Shown one piece after another: positions 28,921 to 39,364 of a stretch of DNA of 64,000 nucleotides. This DNA comes from Brevundimonas sp. Leaf363 (GTDB taxonomy: Bacteria; Pseudomonadota; Alphaproteobacteria; Caulobacterales; Caulobacteraceae): positions 480,714 through 544,713 of the forward strand of contig NZ_LMPZ01000002.1 in NCBI RefSeq assembly GCF_001424025.1. Direction: 5' to 3'. The notes below the pieces were generated by a model. The model was given only the letters and a program-made list of their open reading frames with translations. It was not told the origin of the DNA and searched no databases. Made by a program: the position numbers and the translations under genes. Within the stretch, counting starts at the first letter, position 1. Each line of letters begins with the position of its first letter.

Positions 28921-29837
28921 TCCAGCGACTGGTGGCCGAGGAAGACCTCGATGGTCGGATGGGCGGCGGCGAAGCGGCGGAGGCGGTCGGCGGATGCGTC
29001 GGCCTGGGTGCGGGCGGCGGCGGAAAGCGGCTGGGGCAGGCCCTGCCAGTTCAGCCGGGTGCTGGTCGCGTCGCCGGTGACCAGCTTTGGACCATCGACG
29101 GCATTGACCAGATAGGCGGTCGAGCCGGGGGAATGGCCGGGGACGTGCAGGGCCCAGACCGAGCCGTCGCCGAAGATGTCCAGCACGCCGTTGAAGGCGC
29201 CGCTCGGGTCCGGCTGGAAGCGCCATTCGCGCAAGGGGCCGTGGCCGCGCAGGATGGCGTCGGCGGGGGAGCCGAGCAGGGTGTTGATGCGGCTGGCGTC
29301 GCGGGCGTCGCCCTGGCCGACATAGACCGGCGTCGTGGGGTTCAGGTCGATCAGGCCGCCGATGTGGTCGAAATGCAGGTGGGTCAGAAAGACGGCGCGC
29401 GGTGGCGTCTGGTCGGCGAAGACCTGGGCGGTGGTGCGCTCGACGCGGACCGACAGATCGTGGACGCCGCGCCGCATAACGGGGTTCAGGCGGCTCTCCA
29501 GATCGGCGGAGACGCCGCTGTCGATCAGGAAACGACCGCGCGTGGGGTGGTCGATGACGTAGGCGTAGATGGTCGCCGTCTCCTGCCCCTTGGGCGTGGC
29601 GGCGGTGCGCGGGTCCTCGCGGTCGATGAAGGCGCCGCGTCCGGCGGTCCATTCCGCGAAGGCGATGCGGGTCAGGGTGATGACGCCTGGCTGAGTCAGG
29701 CTAGCCTCAAGCGCGCCCGGCGCGGCCGGGACGCCGAGATCGGCGGGGGTCAGGGCGTGGTGGGTCATGGGGCTAGCGCAGGCGCTAAGCGTGGCGGCGA
29801 GGAGGGCGGGCATGACGAAACGGCGGGCGGCGGTCAT
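28902..29837 (-). CDS. Exported metallo-beta-lactamase-fold hydrolase
   Basis: The 311-residue protein has an N-terminal signal with a possible lipobox (ATLSACAS). The metal-binding motif HLHFDHIGG, HVPGHSPGS, LVTGDATST and the late GHQS segment complete the dinuclear zinc site of the MBL fold. Lactonases (AHL type) are its nearest-looking relatives, but hydrolysis of N-acyl homoserine lactone is only one possibility. It is divergent from the DUF2975 gene, and its 3' end overlaps the convergent DUF5694 gene by 19 bases. Confidence 0.85.
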   Translation of the reverse strand: MTAARRFVMPALLAATLSACASPMTHHALTPADLGVPAAPGALEASLTQPGVITLTRIAFAEWTAGRGAFIDREDPRTAATPKGQETATIYAYVIDHPTRGRFLIDSGVSADLESRLNPVMRRGVHDLSVRVERTTAQVFADQTPPRAVFLTHLHFDHIGGLIDLNPTTPVYVGQGDARDASRINTLLGSPADAILRGHGPLREWRFQPDPSGAFNGVLDIFGDGSVWALHVPGHSPGSTAYLVNAVDGPKLVTGDATSTRLNWQGLPQPLSAAARTQADASADRLRRFAAAHPTIEVFLGHQSLDQRPVR

Positions 29838-29905
29838 GCGGCGGCTCCTTGCGTGTCCTTATCGAATGACATAAAGATTTGGCTGTCAATCGGGAGATCC
29901 GTGGC

Positions 29906-30508
29906 GTGAGCCAGCTTCTGTCCTTTCCGCCGCCGATGCCCGAAGAGGCGCCGGCGCTGGGCCGCATCCGCCTGCTGAGCCGGCCGCTGGCTTGGCTATT
30001 CACGGGGCTGCTGGTTCTGGGGTCGGTGGTGCTGGCCATCGCCGTGGTGGCGGTCCTGACCTATACGGGCACGCGACTGCAGGTCTGGCCGGGCGGGATG
30101 CAGATCTACATCGAGGCCAGCGTACCGCCGGTCCCGCCGACGTGGACGACGGTGGGCGCCCTGCCGTGGGTGCAGAAGATCGCGCTGGCGACCTCGGCCA
30201 CGGTGATGATGGGGCCGGCGCTGGCCATCCTGTGGGAGCTGCGGCGGCTGTTCGGCCTCTATGCGTCCGGCGTGGTGCTGGCGGTCGAGAATGCGCGCCG
30301 CATCGGGCGGATTGCGGCGTGGTTGATCGCCTATGCGGTCGCGCCGACCGTTGGGCATTTCATCGTCGATCTGAGCGGCTTCGACGATCGCGGCTGGCTG
30401 CGGTTCGACAGTCTTCAGGCGCTGTTGCTGGGGCTGGTGCTGTTCGTCGTCGCGCGCGTCATGCTGTGGGGGGCGCAGGTGCAGGACGACGCCTCGCGGT
30501 TCGTCTGA
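29906..30508 (+). CDS. DUF2975 membrane protein
   Basis: The 200-residue protein shows about four membrane segments (LAWLFTGLLVLGSVVLAIAV; ATSATVMMGPALAILWEL; RIAAWLIAYAVAPTVGHFIV; LQALLLGLVLFVVARVML). The arrangement, the LRRLFGLYASGVVL stretch and the following small HTH gene are typical of DUF2975. The GTG at 29906 is preferred over a TTG at 29879, as GGAG lies nine bases upstream. It shares TGATG with the HTH gene, so the two are coupled. The pair occurs widely as a regulator-plus-membrane-protein unit; function is unknown. Confidence 0.82.
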   Translation: MSQLLSFPPPMPEEAPALGRIRLLSRPLAWLFTGLLVLGSVVLAIAVVAVLTYTGTRLQVWPGGMQIYIEASVPPVPPTWTTVGALPWVQKIALATSATVMMGPALAILWELRRLFGLYASGVVLAVENARRIGRIAAWLIAYAVAPTVGHFIVDLSGFDDRGWLRFDSLQALLLGLVLFVVARVMLWGAQVQDDASRFV

Positions 30509-30756
30509 TGCCCCTGATCGTGCGGCTGGATGTGGTGATGGCCCGGCGCAAGGTGCGCTCCAACGTGCTGGCGCGCGCCATCGGCATTTCGGAAACCAAC
30601 CTGTCCCTGCTGAAGTCCGGCAAGGTGCGCGGCATGCGGTTGGCGACGCTGGATGCGATCTGCCGCTACCTGGACTGCGCGCCTGGCGACATCCTGGAGT
30701 ATGTGCCCGACGCCCCGGCCGAGAAGCAGCCGGTTAGCGAGCGGCGCGAGGCCTAG
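30508..30756 (+). CDS. Small Xre/YozG-type HTH regulator
   Basis: The 82-residue protein is a minimal helix-turn-helix DNA-binding domain (MARRKVRSNVLARAIGISET, then NLSLLKSGKVRGMRLATLDAICRYLDCAPGDILEY). It resembles the Cro/YozG group that accompanies DUF2975 genes. It starts on the stop codon of the DUF2975 gene and is probably its co-transcribed regulator, perhaps acting on its own operon. The last 15 residues are polar. It converges with phoD, one base apart. Confidence 0.85.
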   Translation: MPLIVRLDVVMARRKVRSNVLARAIGISETNLSLLKSGKVRGMRLATLDAICRYLDCAPGDILEYVPDAPAEKQPVSERREA

Positions 30757-30757
30757 G

Positions 30758-32314
30758 TCAAGCAGCGACGATGCGGCTGGACCCGCGCTCGAGGGCGTAG
30801 GTTGCGCGCGTGGTCAGGGCTCCGCCACGTTCGGAGACCTTGTCGAGGACCTTGAACTCGGTGCGCCAGGCGTCGGGTGTCACATCGCAGACGACGTAGC
30901 CGCGCTGGGCGTTGTTGAACTTGAGGAAGGCGTTGTCGGCCAAGTAGCGTCGGCCATCGGCGCGCTGGTCCTGGCCGTCGCCGGAGGAGCTGAGCGAGGT
31001 CACGACGAACTCCGCCGCGACGGGCGCGTCATCCGGGTTCCGGCCCTCGATGTGGAGTTCGCCCGCATAGTTCTGATGCTCGTCGCCAGTCAGGACGACG
31101 ACGTTGTCGATCCGGCGGTCGCGGATGCGTCGCAACAGGCGCTGGCGCGGGATGCGATACCCGGCCCAGGTGTCGAGGCTGTAGCCGACCTCGGGACCTT
31201 CCTTGCGGTCCAGGTCCATCATCATGATCTGCTGGGCCAGCACCTTCCAGCGCGCGGCCGAGGCGTCGAGGTTGCGATAGAGCCAGGCCTTCTGCGCTTC
31301 GCCCAGCACCTGGGCCTCGGCGGCGTCGACGCCGGCGCAGGTGGCGGCGCGCGCGTTCTCGCACGGCTGGATCGAGCGGTACTGGCGGGTGTCGAGCAGA
31401 TGCAGGTCCAGCAGGTCGCCCCACTGGGCGTTGCGGTACATCTGCATGGCCGAGCCGGTCGGGAAGGCCGAACGGCGCAGCGGCATGTGCTCGTAATACG
31501 CCTGGAAGGCGGACTGGCGACGCAAGCGGAAGACCTCGGGCGGGGCGCCGTCCTCGTCGAAATCGCCGACCCAGTTGCTGTGCACGTCGTGGTCGTCGAA
31601 GGTGCAGAACCAGGCGGCGGCGGCGTGGCTGGCCTGCAGGTCCGGGTCCATCTTGTACTGGGCGTAGCGGCGCCGGTAGTCGTCCAGGCTGTAGCATTCG
31701 CCGCCGAGGTGGACGCGCGGGTTTTGGATTGTCCCGCCTGAGCCTGTGTAGGTGGGGGCGGCCGCGCCCTCGTAGATGTAGTCGCCGTAGCAGTAGACGA
31801 AGTCGGCGTCCTCGGCCGCCGCCCGCGCGTGGCCGGTGTAGAAGCCGTGCTCAAACGACTGGCAGCCCAGAACGACGAAGTCGGCGTGGTCCACGACGGC
31901 GCCGGGGGCGGGCGCGGTTTTGGCGCGGCCGACGGGGCTGGCGTGGCCACCGCAGCGGAAGCGATAAAAATAGGGCCGGCTGGGTCGAAGGCCCTCGACC
32001 TCGACGTGGACGGCATGGGCCAGTTCGGGGCGGGCGACGGCCTCGCCCTGGGCCACGACGGTGGCGAAGGCCTCGTCCAGGGCGACTTCCCATGTCACCG
32101 CCATGGGCGCGGCCGGCATGCCGTGGTCGGGCTCCAGCGGACGGGGCGCCAGGCGCGTCCAGATGACGAAGCCGTCCCGCAGCGGATCGCCCGCCGCGAC
32201 GCCCAGCTGGAAGGGGCTTTCCGTGAAGGCCGCCTGGGCCAGCGCGGGGCCGGTCGGGCTCAGAAGACCGAAGCCGAAGCCGGTCAGCAGGGCGCGGCGA
32301 GGGAGGTGGAGCAT
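30758..32314 (-). CDS. phoD: PhoD-family alkaline phosphatase/phosphodiesterase
   Basis: The 518-residue protein begins with an export signal (RRALLTGFGFGLLSPTGPALA) containing twin Arg, possibly Tat-type. An N-terminal Ig-like domain (FQLGVAAGDPLRDGFVIWTRLAP) is followed by the metallophosphatase domain: VLGCQSF, YCYGDYIYEG, TFDDHDVHSNW, QIMMMDLD and VVLTGDEHQN. PhoD enzymes use Fe/Ca and release phosphate from mono- and diesters in the periplasm. No Pho box was searched for successfully. It is convergent with the HTH gene and divergent from the DUF418 gene. Confidence 0.9.
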   Translation of the reverse strand: MLHLPRRALLTGFGFGLLSPTGPALAQAAFTESPFQLGVAAGDPLRDGFVIWTRLAPRPLEPDHGMPAAPMAVTWEVALDEAFATVVAQGEAVARPELAHAVHVEVEGLRPSRPYFYRFRCGGHASPVGRAKTAPAPGAVVDHADFVVLGCQSFEHGFYTGHARAAAEDADFVYCYGDYIYEGAAAPTYTGSGGTIQNPRVHLGGECYSLDDYRRRYAQYKMDPDLQASHAAAAWFCTFDDHDVHSNWVGDFDEDGAPPEVFRLRRQSAFQAYYEHMPLRRSAFPTGSAMQMYRNAQWGDLLDLHLLDTRQYRSIQPCENARAATCAGVDAAEAQVLGEAQKAWLYRNLDASAARWKVLAQQIMMMDLDRKEGPEVGYSLDTWAGYRIPRQRLLRRIRDRRIDNVVVLTGDEHQNYAGELHIEGRNPDDAPVAAEFVVTSLSSSGDGQDQRADGRRYLADNAFLKFNNAQRGYVVCDVTPDAWRTEFKVLDKVSERGGALTTRATYALERGSSRIVAA

Positions 32315-32452
32315 CGGCTCGACCTAATCGCCGATCGTGACAGGCTCAAGTATGGGGCCAGGCTTGAAGACGGGCGGCCCAAGTTGACACCCCATGGCCC
32401 AGCTTTCATCAGGGGCCAGGATCGGGCGTCAGACCCGGCGGGGGAAATCGCT

Positions 32453-33628
32453 ATGAAGACCGTGGGATCGGCGCCGGAGGCGCGTCTGGACATGGTGGAC
32501 GGGCTGCGCGGCTATGCGCTGCTGGGCCTGTTCCTGGTGCACATGAATGAGCTGTTCGAGCTCTATTGGGCCGTGCTGCCGCCCCAGAATGTGTTCCACG
32601 ATTGGGTGTTCGGCATCTTCGCCGGCAAGGCCTACGCCATCTTCGCCTTCTGCTTCGGCTTCAGCGTCTTCGTCATGATGGACGGGGCGGCGAAGCGGGG
32701 CGTGGACTTCACCGGGCGGCTGGCGTGGCGGCTGCTGATCCTGTTCGTGGTCGGCTGGGTTCACGGGCTGGTCTACCGGGGCGACATCATCACCGTGCTG
32801 TCGGTATTGGGGCTGGCGATGCTGGCCATCAACCGGATCCGGAGCGTGCGGTGGCTCTGGGTCGTGGCGGTCTTCTTCTTCCTGCAGCCTTGGAATCTGT
32901 TCCGCATCGCCTCGGCGCTGGCGGGGCAGGAATGGGCCAATGCGGCGCCGAACTTCTCCAACGACCCGGCGATGGCCGTCTATCTGAACGGCGACCTGAT
33001 CCAGACCCTGGCCGTCAACGTCTGGACCGGCCAGGTGATGAAGTGGTGGTTCATGTTCGAGTCCGGACGGATGTCGCAGATCCTAGGCCTGTTCGTGGTC
33101 GGGCTGATCTTCGGGCGGATCGGGTTCTTCGCGGCGGAGGACCGGTTCAGGACGGCGCGGCGCGCAGCCATCGCGGCGGTGCTGGTGGCGACGCTGGCGT
33201 TCCGCGAACTGCGTGAGCCTCTGACGGCGGCGCTGTTTCCGAACGGGCTGGGCGGAGCGGAATGGGTCTGGGGAATGACGACCGGCGCCTGGGTCGATCT
33301 GGGCTGGACGGTGCTGAGCATCCTCGTCTTCGTCGAGGTGTGGCGTCTGTTGAAGGGGCGTGGGCTGGGCGTGCTGGCGCCGGCCGGGCGAATGACGCTG
33401 ACGCTCTACATCGCCCAGTCGCTGGTGTTCGTGCCGGTCTTCTACAGCTTCGGGCTGGGGGGCTATGAGACGATCGGTCAGACGCAGGCGTTCTGGATCG
33501 GCGTCGTGGCGTTCGCGGTTCAGCTGGTGTTCGCGGGATTGTGGTTCCGGCGGTTCCGCTACGGCCCGCTGGAGTGGGGCCTGCGCTCGGCGACCTGGCT
33601 GCAGAAGGTGCGGATGCGGGCGGGCTGA
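32453..33628 (+). CDS. DUF418-type multi-pass membrane protein
   Basis: The 391-residue protein begins RLDMVDGLRGYALLGLFLVHM, the standard N-terminal helix of the DUF418 group. It has about eight to ten membrane segments and ends with the conserved C-terminal block (MTLTLYIAQSLVFVPVFYSF and later RYGPLEWGLRSAT). This family is related to acyltransferase-like membrane proteins but its function is unknown. The ATG at 32453 has GGGGA upstream; the longer reading frame extending left is antisense to phoD. A TTGACA hexamer occurs at 32384-32389. Confidence 0.88.
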   Translation: MKTVGSAPEARLDMVDGLRGYALLGLFLVHMNELFELYWAVLPPQNVFHDWVFGIFAGKAYAIFAFCFGFSVFVMMDGAAKRGVDFTGRLAWRLLILFVVGWVHGLVYRGDIITVLSVLGLAMLAINRIRSVRWLWVVAVFFFLQPWNLFRIASALAGQEWANAAPNFSNDPAMAVYLNGDLIQTLAVNVWTGQVMKWWFMFESGRMSQILGLFVVGLIFGRIGFFAAEDRFRTARRAAIAAVLVATLAFRELREPLTAALFPNGLGGAEWVWGMTTGAWVDLGWTVLSILVFVEVWRLLKGRGLGVLAPAGRMTLTLYIAQSLVFVPVFYSFGLGGYETIGQTQAFWIGVVAFAVQLVFAGLWFRRFRYGPLEWGLRSATWLQKVRMRAG

Positions 33629-33631
33629 AAT

Positions 33632-33757
33632 CGCTCTCCGCCCGATGGGCGGAGACAGGCCGCGAAGCGGCCAGAGGCGGGCCCGAAAGGGTCGCACCCG
33701 GAGCTTGCCCGCCTCTGCTCGCTATGCTCGCTGTCTCCGCCCAGGAGGCGGAGAGCG
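33632..33757. repeat. Nested inverted-repeat element between the DUF418 gene and purL
   Basis: Two 25-base arms (33632-33656 and 33733-33757) are inverted copies differing at three positions. Each arm is itself a hairpin (CTCCGCC with GGGCGGAG). Inside lie further inverted pairs: AGAGGCGGGC with GCCCGCCTCT, and GGCCGC with GCGGCC. The whole could fold as a branched cruciform or RNA. No ORF is present. It fills nearly the entire gap between two convergent stop codons and may serve as a two-way terminator as well as being a dispersed repeat. Confidence 0.75.
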
Positions 33758-33764
33758 TGCCGTG

Positions 33765-35963
<2,199 letters not shown>

Positions 35964-36058
35964 GGGCGCGCTTTAGCCGGACTCGGCTCCAGTGTCAGCC
36001 TGTGCGGAGGGGAACGGGCGGCGGCGCGGCGGATTTCCTCTGCAACAGGAGAGACCGC

Positions 36059-36208
36059 ATGACATCGCAACCCATCGACCCCGCCGCCACGCCCGAAGAG
36101 ACCGACGCGCCCGAGATCGCAGCGGACGACGTCGGCGCCTCGGCCCTAGCGGAAAAGGCCGGCAAGTCCGGCCAGCCCCACGAGGGCGAAGACGGGGAGG
36201 GCGTGTGA
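36059..36208 (+). CDS. Small acidic protein, unknown
   Basis: The 49-residue product is rich in Ala, Glu, Asp, Pro and Gly and has no hydrophobic segment, so it is probably disordered. AGGAGAG lies just upstream of the ATG, a strong ribosome-binding site. Its stop codon overlaps the start of the next small gene. It lies directly upstream of, and divergent from, purL. I do not recognise the family. The good ribosome-binding site and coupling support a real gene. Confidence 0.6.
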   Translation: MTSQPIDPAATPEETDAPEIAADDVGASALAEKAGKSGQPHEGEDGEGV

Positions 36209-36462
36209 TGAGCCGCACGCCCGGCCCCACCGCGCCCACCCCCGCCGACGGCCAGCAGATGGACCGCTCCAACGACCCCGCCCTCACGGCCGAGATGGAC
36301 GCAGCCGCGCCGGAGGCGGCGTTGGCCAGCCGGCGTCAGCGTCTGACGGGCTCCGCGGCAGGGGTCGGCAGCGTCGGCTTTGACGAAACGGGCGCGTTCG
36401 ACGTCGGCGCCGGCGACGATCCGCGCGAGGCGGACGACGACGCGACGCCATTCCCGCGCTAG
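36208..36462 (+). CDS. Small acidic protein, unknown
   Basis: The 84-residue product is polar and Asp/Ala/Pro-rich, with a middle helix-prone stretch (EAALASRRQRLTGSAAG) and an acidic end (DDPREADDDATPF). GGGAGG precedes its ATG, which overlaps the stop of the previous small gene (TGATG). Its own end overlaps the convergent sulfotransferase/TspO-like gene by four bases. No family is recognised. Coupled translation and a clear ribosome-binding site make it more than a chance ORF. Confidence 0.6.
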   Translation: MSRTPGPTAPTPADGQQMDRSNDPALTAEMDAAAPEAALASRRQRLTGSAAGVGSVGFDETGAFDVGAGDDPREADDDATPFPR

Positions 36463-38333
36463 CGCTCCACCCGGCGGCTGTGGGCGACGACAATGGCCGC
36501 CGACAGGATCAGGGTGACGCCCAGGGCGATCGCGGCGGCCAGACCCAGCGGCGGATTACGGTCAGACTCGGCCGAGGCCACGCCAAACAGGCCCCACGCG
36601 ATGGGGAGCGTGTAGGCCATGACGCGCAACCGCCACGTCACGGCCAAGGCCGCAGCACTAACGGCGACGACGGCCAGGATCGCCCAGATTGTCGGTGAGA
36701 CGGCGGTGGGCAGCTCTCCATTGCCGGTGAGGATGGTCAGAAGGTTGACCGGCGCCGCGATCGACAGCCAGCCCGCCAGCAGGGTCAACGGCCAGACCAC
36801 CAGCCAGCGCTCACGCGACCCCAGGCGAAGCGACTGGATACGCCCGCCCTCCGCCAACAGCGGAACCAGAAGGACGATCGCCGATCCGAAGATCAGAGCC
36901 ACCGTGGCCCATTCCCAATCGAAGGCCGCAGCCACGATCCAGACGCCGATGCCGAGCAGGGCGAGCGCGGACGGCCATCCCAGACGGGCCATCAGCGGAC
37001 TGTCGCTGGTCTGCGGCAGAACCTGCCGGACCGCATAAACCGCGAGCCACAAATAGATCACGCCCCAGATGGCGAAGGCGAAGCCGGCGACCTTCAACGT
37101 CGCGTCGCTGTCTGCGGCGAATTCCGACGGCGTCTGGCCCCAGCCCATGACCATCTGAAGCTGGGCGATGACGATCGCGAAAACCGTCGCGATGAGGATG
37201 ACGATGCTGCGGCGTTGTTTCGGTGTGTCCACGACGGAGTCCTGTGAAGTCCTGCTGCGGCCTGAACGCACGACGGAGCTCTTCGGGACTGACGGCTTGT
37301 TCGTCTTGCGCAGCTTTTCGATCACAGCGTTGTTTTTCCGCGCCGCCTGCGCCCACACCTCGGCCATGACGGCGAAGGCCTCGTCGACGCCGATCTCGGC
37401 GGAATCCTCGGTCTCGGGGTAGGCGCTGAAATCATCGTCGAACAACGTCGCCTGGTCGGGGAACCAGCTGCGGCGGACCGCTTCGTTGCTGTCACGGAAG
37501 GCGTCGCAAAAGGCCTGGGCGTCCGCGCGGGCCGGACGGCGCCCCTGGCCGCCGCCCTTCACATAGCGCTGCAGGGCGCCGCGCGCCGGGTTGGATCGAC
37601 CATCGACGAAGAGTGGAATGAAGGCGTTCATGCGCCGCAGAAACTCCTGACGTTCGCGGCTGAGGCTCTCGTTCGGGCGGGACGCGGGTTCCTCGGCGAC
37701 GACGCCCAGAAGGCCGGCGAAATCCTGCACGACGGAAAAGTCGTGTCGGGCGTCGCGGTCGAACAGGCGCACGGTCAGCCTCTCGCGCCCGAAGACGGTG
37801 CTCCAGCGCGTCAGCAGCGCGTCATAGTCGTAGAAGGTCGTGTTGATCTGGTCGGGGTTCAGCACGCTGGCGCGCGTCTGCCCGGCGCGAAGGGCCGTCG
37901 AATAGAGACTGGTCGCGACCCGGTCCTGACGCCGCAGATAGACAACCACCTGAACCTGATCAAACAACGGCTGCAGCAGGTCATGCAGCGCCTGCACCTC
38001 CGCGATCGTGGTCAGGCGGCTGTGGCAGTGCTCGCTGGAAAAGATGATCGTCTTGTCCGCATGGCCCTCCGCCTCTCGCGCCAGAGCTTTCGCGAAACTG
38101 GTGCGGAAGCCCGCGACGTCGGCCGGCGTCCGCAACCCTTGCCGCATGCGGACGTCGTCGATGATCTGAGGGTCACGGGCGTAGGCGCAGAGCCGCGTGT
38201 TGTTCGGCCGACCGGCGGCCTCGCAGTAGCGATAGCCCGCCTGGGCCAAGACGCTGTCGGCCTGATTCAGCCAGGACTGGATCGCCGTGCTGCCGGTCTT
38301 TTCGGTGCCTATGTGCAGGATCGCGCGTCGCAT
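36459..38333 (-). CDS. Sulfotransferase-like domain fused in frame to a TspO/MBR-like membrane domain
   Basis: The 624-residue frame has no internal stop. Residues 1 to about 345 look like a PAPS-dependent sulfotransferase: ILHIGTEKTGSTAIQSWL is the 5'-phosphosulfate loop (Lys12), and VVYLRRQDRVATSLYS is the 3'-phosphate region. Residues about 376-620 hold roughly seven membrane segments with VAGFAFAIWGVIYLWLAVY, the hallmark of TspO/MBR-related proteins. Residues 346-375 are a basic, Ser-rich linker. A GTG at 37232 with AGGA seven bases upstream could start a separate 257-residue TspO-like protein, the usual family size. So this may be a real fusion, or two genes in which the first lost its stop codon. 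Confidence 0.78.
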   Translation of the reverse strand: MRRAILHIGTEKTGSTAIQSWLNQADSVLAQAGYRYCEAAGRPNNTRLCAYARDPQIIDDVRMRQGLRTPADVAGFRTSFAKALAREAEGHADKTIIFSSEHCHSRLTTIAEVQALHDLLQPLFDQVQVVVYLRRQDRVATSLYSTALRAGQTRASVLNPDQINTTFYDYDALLTRWSTVFGRERLTVRLFDRDARHDFSVVQDFAGLLGVVAEEPASRPNESLSRERQEFLRRMNAFIPLFVDGRSNPARGALQRYVKGGGQGRRPARADAQAFCDAFRDSNEAVRRSWFPDQATLFDDDFSAYPETEDSAEIGVDEAFAVMAEVWAQAARKNNAVIEKLRKTNKPSVPKSSVVRSGRSRTSQDSVVDTPKQRRSIVILIATVFAIVIAQLQMVMGWGQTPSEFAADSDATLKVAGFAFAIWGVIYLWLAVYAVRQVLPQTSDSPLMARLGWPSALALLGIGVWIVAAAFDWEWATVALIFGSAIVLLVPLLAEGGRIQSLRLGSRERWLVVWPLTLLAGWLSIAAPVNLLTILTGNGELPTAVSPTIWAILAVVAVSAAALAVTWRLRVMAYTLPIAWGLFGVASAESDRNPPLGLAAAIALGVTLILSAAIVVAHSRRVER

Positions 38334-38437
38334 TGTGCTTGGCCGTAGTGGCTCGCCGGCCCGGCGGCAACGCATCTATTGCGGAACTGGCGCACCGGGC
38401 GTGGGTTTGATCTGGTCTGGAACACCGGAGCACCGCC

Positions 38438-38668
38438 ATGGCCGACACCGACACCCCGACTGACAACCCGCACTTCGAGACCGATACGGTCGACGCCAAT
38501 CTGGCGATCGAGCGCGGGCAGGGCATCGGCGCTCGCGAACTCGCCGCTCAGCGAGATCCCGGCGGCGTGGTGACGGCTGATGAAGACGAGGACGCGGTCG
38601 ATCAGTCAGAGGCCGGCGAAGGACTGGCGGACGACGATCAACAGTTGGGATCGACCAGCGACGCCTGA
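38438..38668 (+). CDS. Small acidic protein, unknown
   Basis: The 76-residue product is polar and strongly acidic (DADLAIERG-like helix early, then ADEDEDAVDQSEAGEGLADDDQ). It has no membrane segment or cysteine. CGGAG lies eight to nine bases upstream of the ATG. It sits between the start of the fusion gene and the end of purQ and ends two bases from purQ. In composition it resembles the two small genes at 36059-36462, though no clear sequence repeat links them. No family is recognised. Confidence 0.6.
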   Translation: MADTDTPTDNPHFETDTVDANLAIERGQGIGARELAAQRDPGGVVTADEDEDAVDQSEAGEGLADDDQQLGSTSDA

Positions 38669-38670
38669 CG

Positions 38671-39333
38671 TCAGGCCGCGGCCATGACGCTGCGGAACAG
38701 GATCGCGCCATCGGCGGAGCCCAGCTCGGCCTCGAAGGCGCGATCCGGGTGGGGCATCATGCCCAGGACATTGCCGCGCGCGTTCTGGATGCCGGCGATG
38801 TCGGCGACCGACCCGTTAGGGTTATCGACGTAGCGGAAGACGACCTGCCCCTCGCCTTCGATGCGGGCCAGGGTCTCTGGATCGGCGAAATAGTTTCCGT
38901 CGCCGTTGCCCTGGGTCATCACGACTTCGCTCTGGCCCTGGTAGCCGGCGGTGAACCGGGTCTGCGCATTGGCGACGGTAAGGCTGATGGGCTTGCAGAC
39001 GTATTTCAGGCCCGCGTTGCGCAGCAGGGCCCCCGGCAGCATCCCGGCCTCGCACAGAATCTGGAAGCCGTTGCAGATCCCCACGACGGCCACGCCCTTG
39101 TCGGCGGCCTGCCTGATCGCGCCCATGATGGGCGACTGAGCCGCCATGGCCCCGCAGCGCAGGTAGTCGCCGTAGGAAAAGCCGCCCGGGATGACGATCA
39201 GGTCGAGATCTTCGGGCAGGTCCGTCTCGGCGTGCCAGACCATGCTGACCGGCTCGCCGGTCGATCGCTCGACGGCGACCTTGCAGTCGCGATCGCAGTT
39301 GGAACCTGGATAGACGATGACGGCGGCGCTCAT
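38671..39333 (-). CDS. purQ: Phosphoribosylformylglycinamidine synthase subunit PurQ
   Basis: PurQ is the glutaminase subunit that feeds ammonia to PurL. The 220-residue class I amidotransferase has PGSNCDRDC at the start, [19 protein letters not shown], the nucleophile Cys in GICNGFQIL (about residue 86), and the His/Glu pair near the C-terminus ([10 protein letters not shown]). It is on the same strand as purC, purS and purL but separated from them by other genes. An MFS gene lies 31 bases upstream on the same strand. Confidence 0.97.
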   Translation of the reverse strand: MSAAVIVYPGSNCDRDCKVAVERSTGEPVSMVWHAETDLPEDLDLIVIPGGFSYGDYLRCGAMAAQSPIMGAIRQAADKGVAVVGICNGFQILCEAGMLPGALLRNAGLKYVCKPISLTVANAQTRFTAGYQGQSEVVMTQGNGDGNYFADPETLARIEGEGQVVFRYVDNPNGSVADIAGIQNARGNVLGMMPHPDRAFEAELGSADGAILFRSVMAAA

Positions 39334-39364
39334 GGCGCGCGCTTAGCAGGGTTCGCGCGCGATG

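Noticed and set aside
29879..29905. TTG at 29879 as the start of the DUF2975 protein
   Set aside because: GTG at 29906 has a well-placed GGAG, and the nine extra residues do not look like part of the family.
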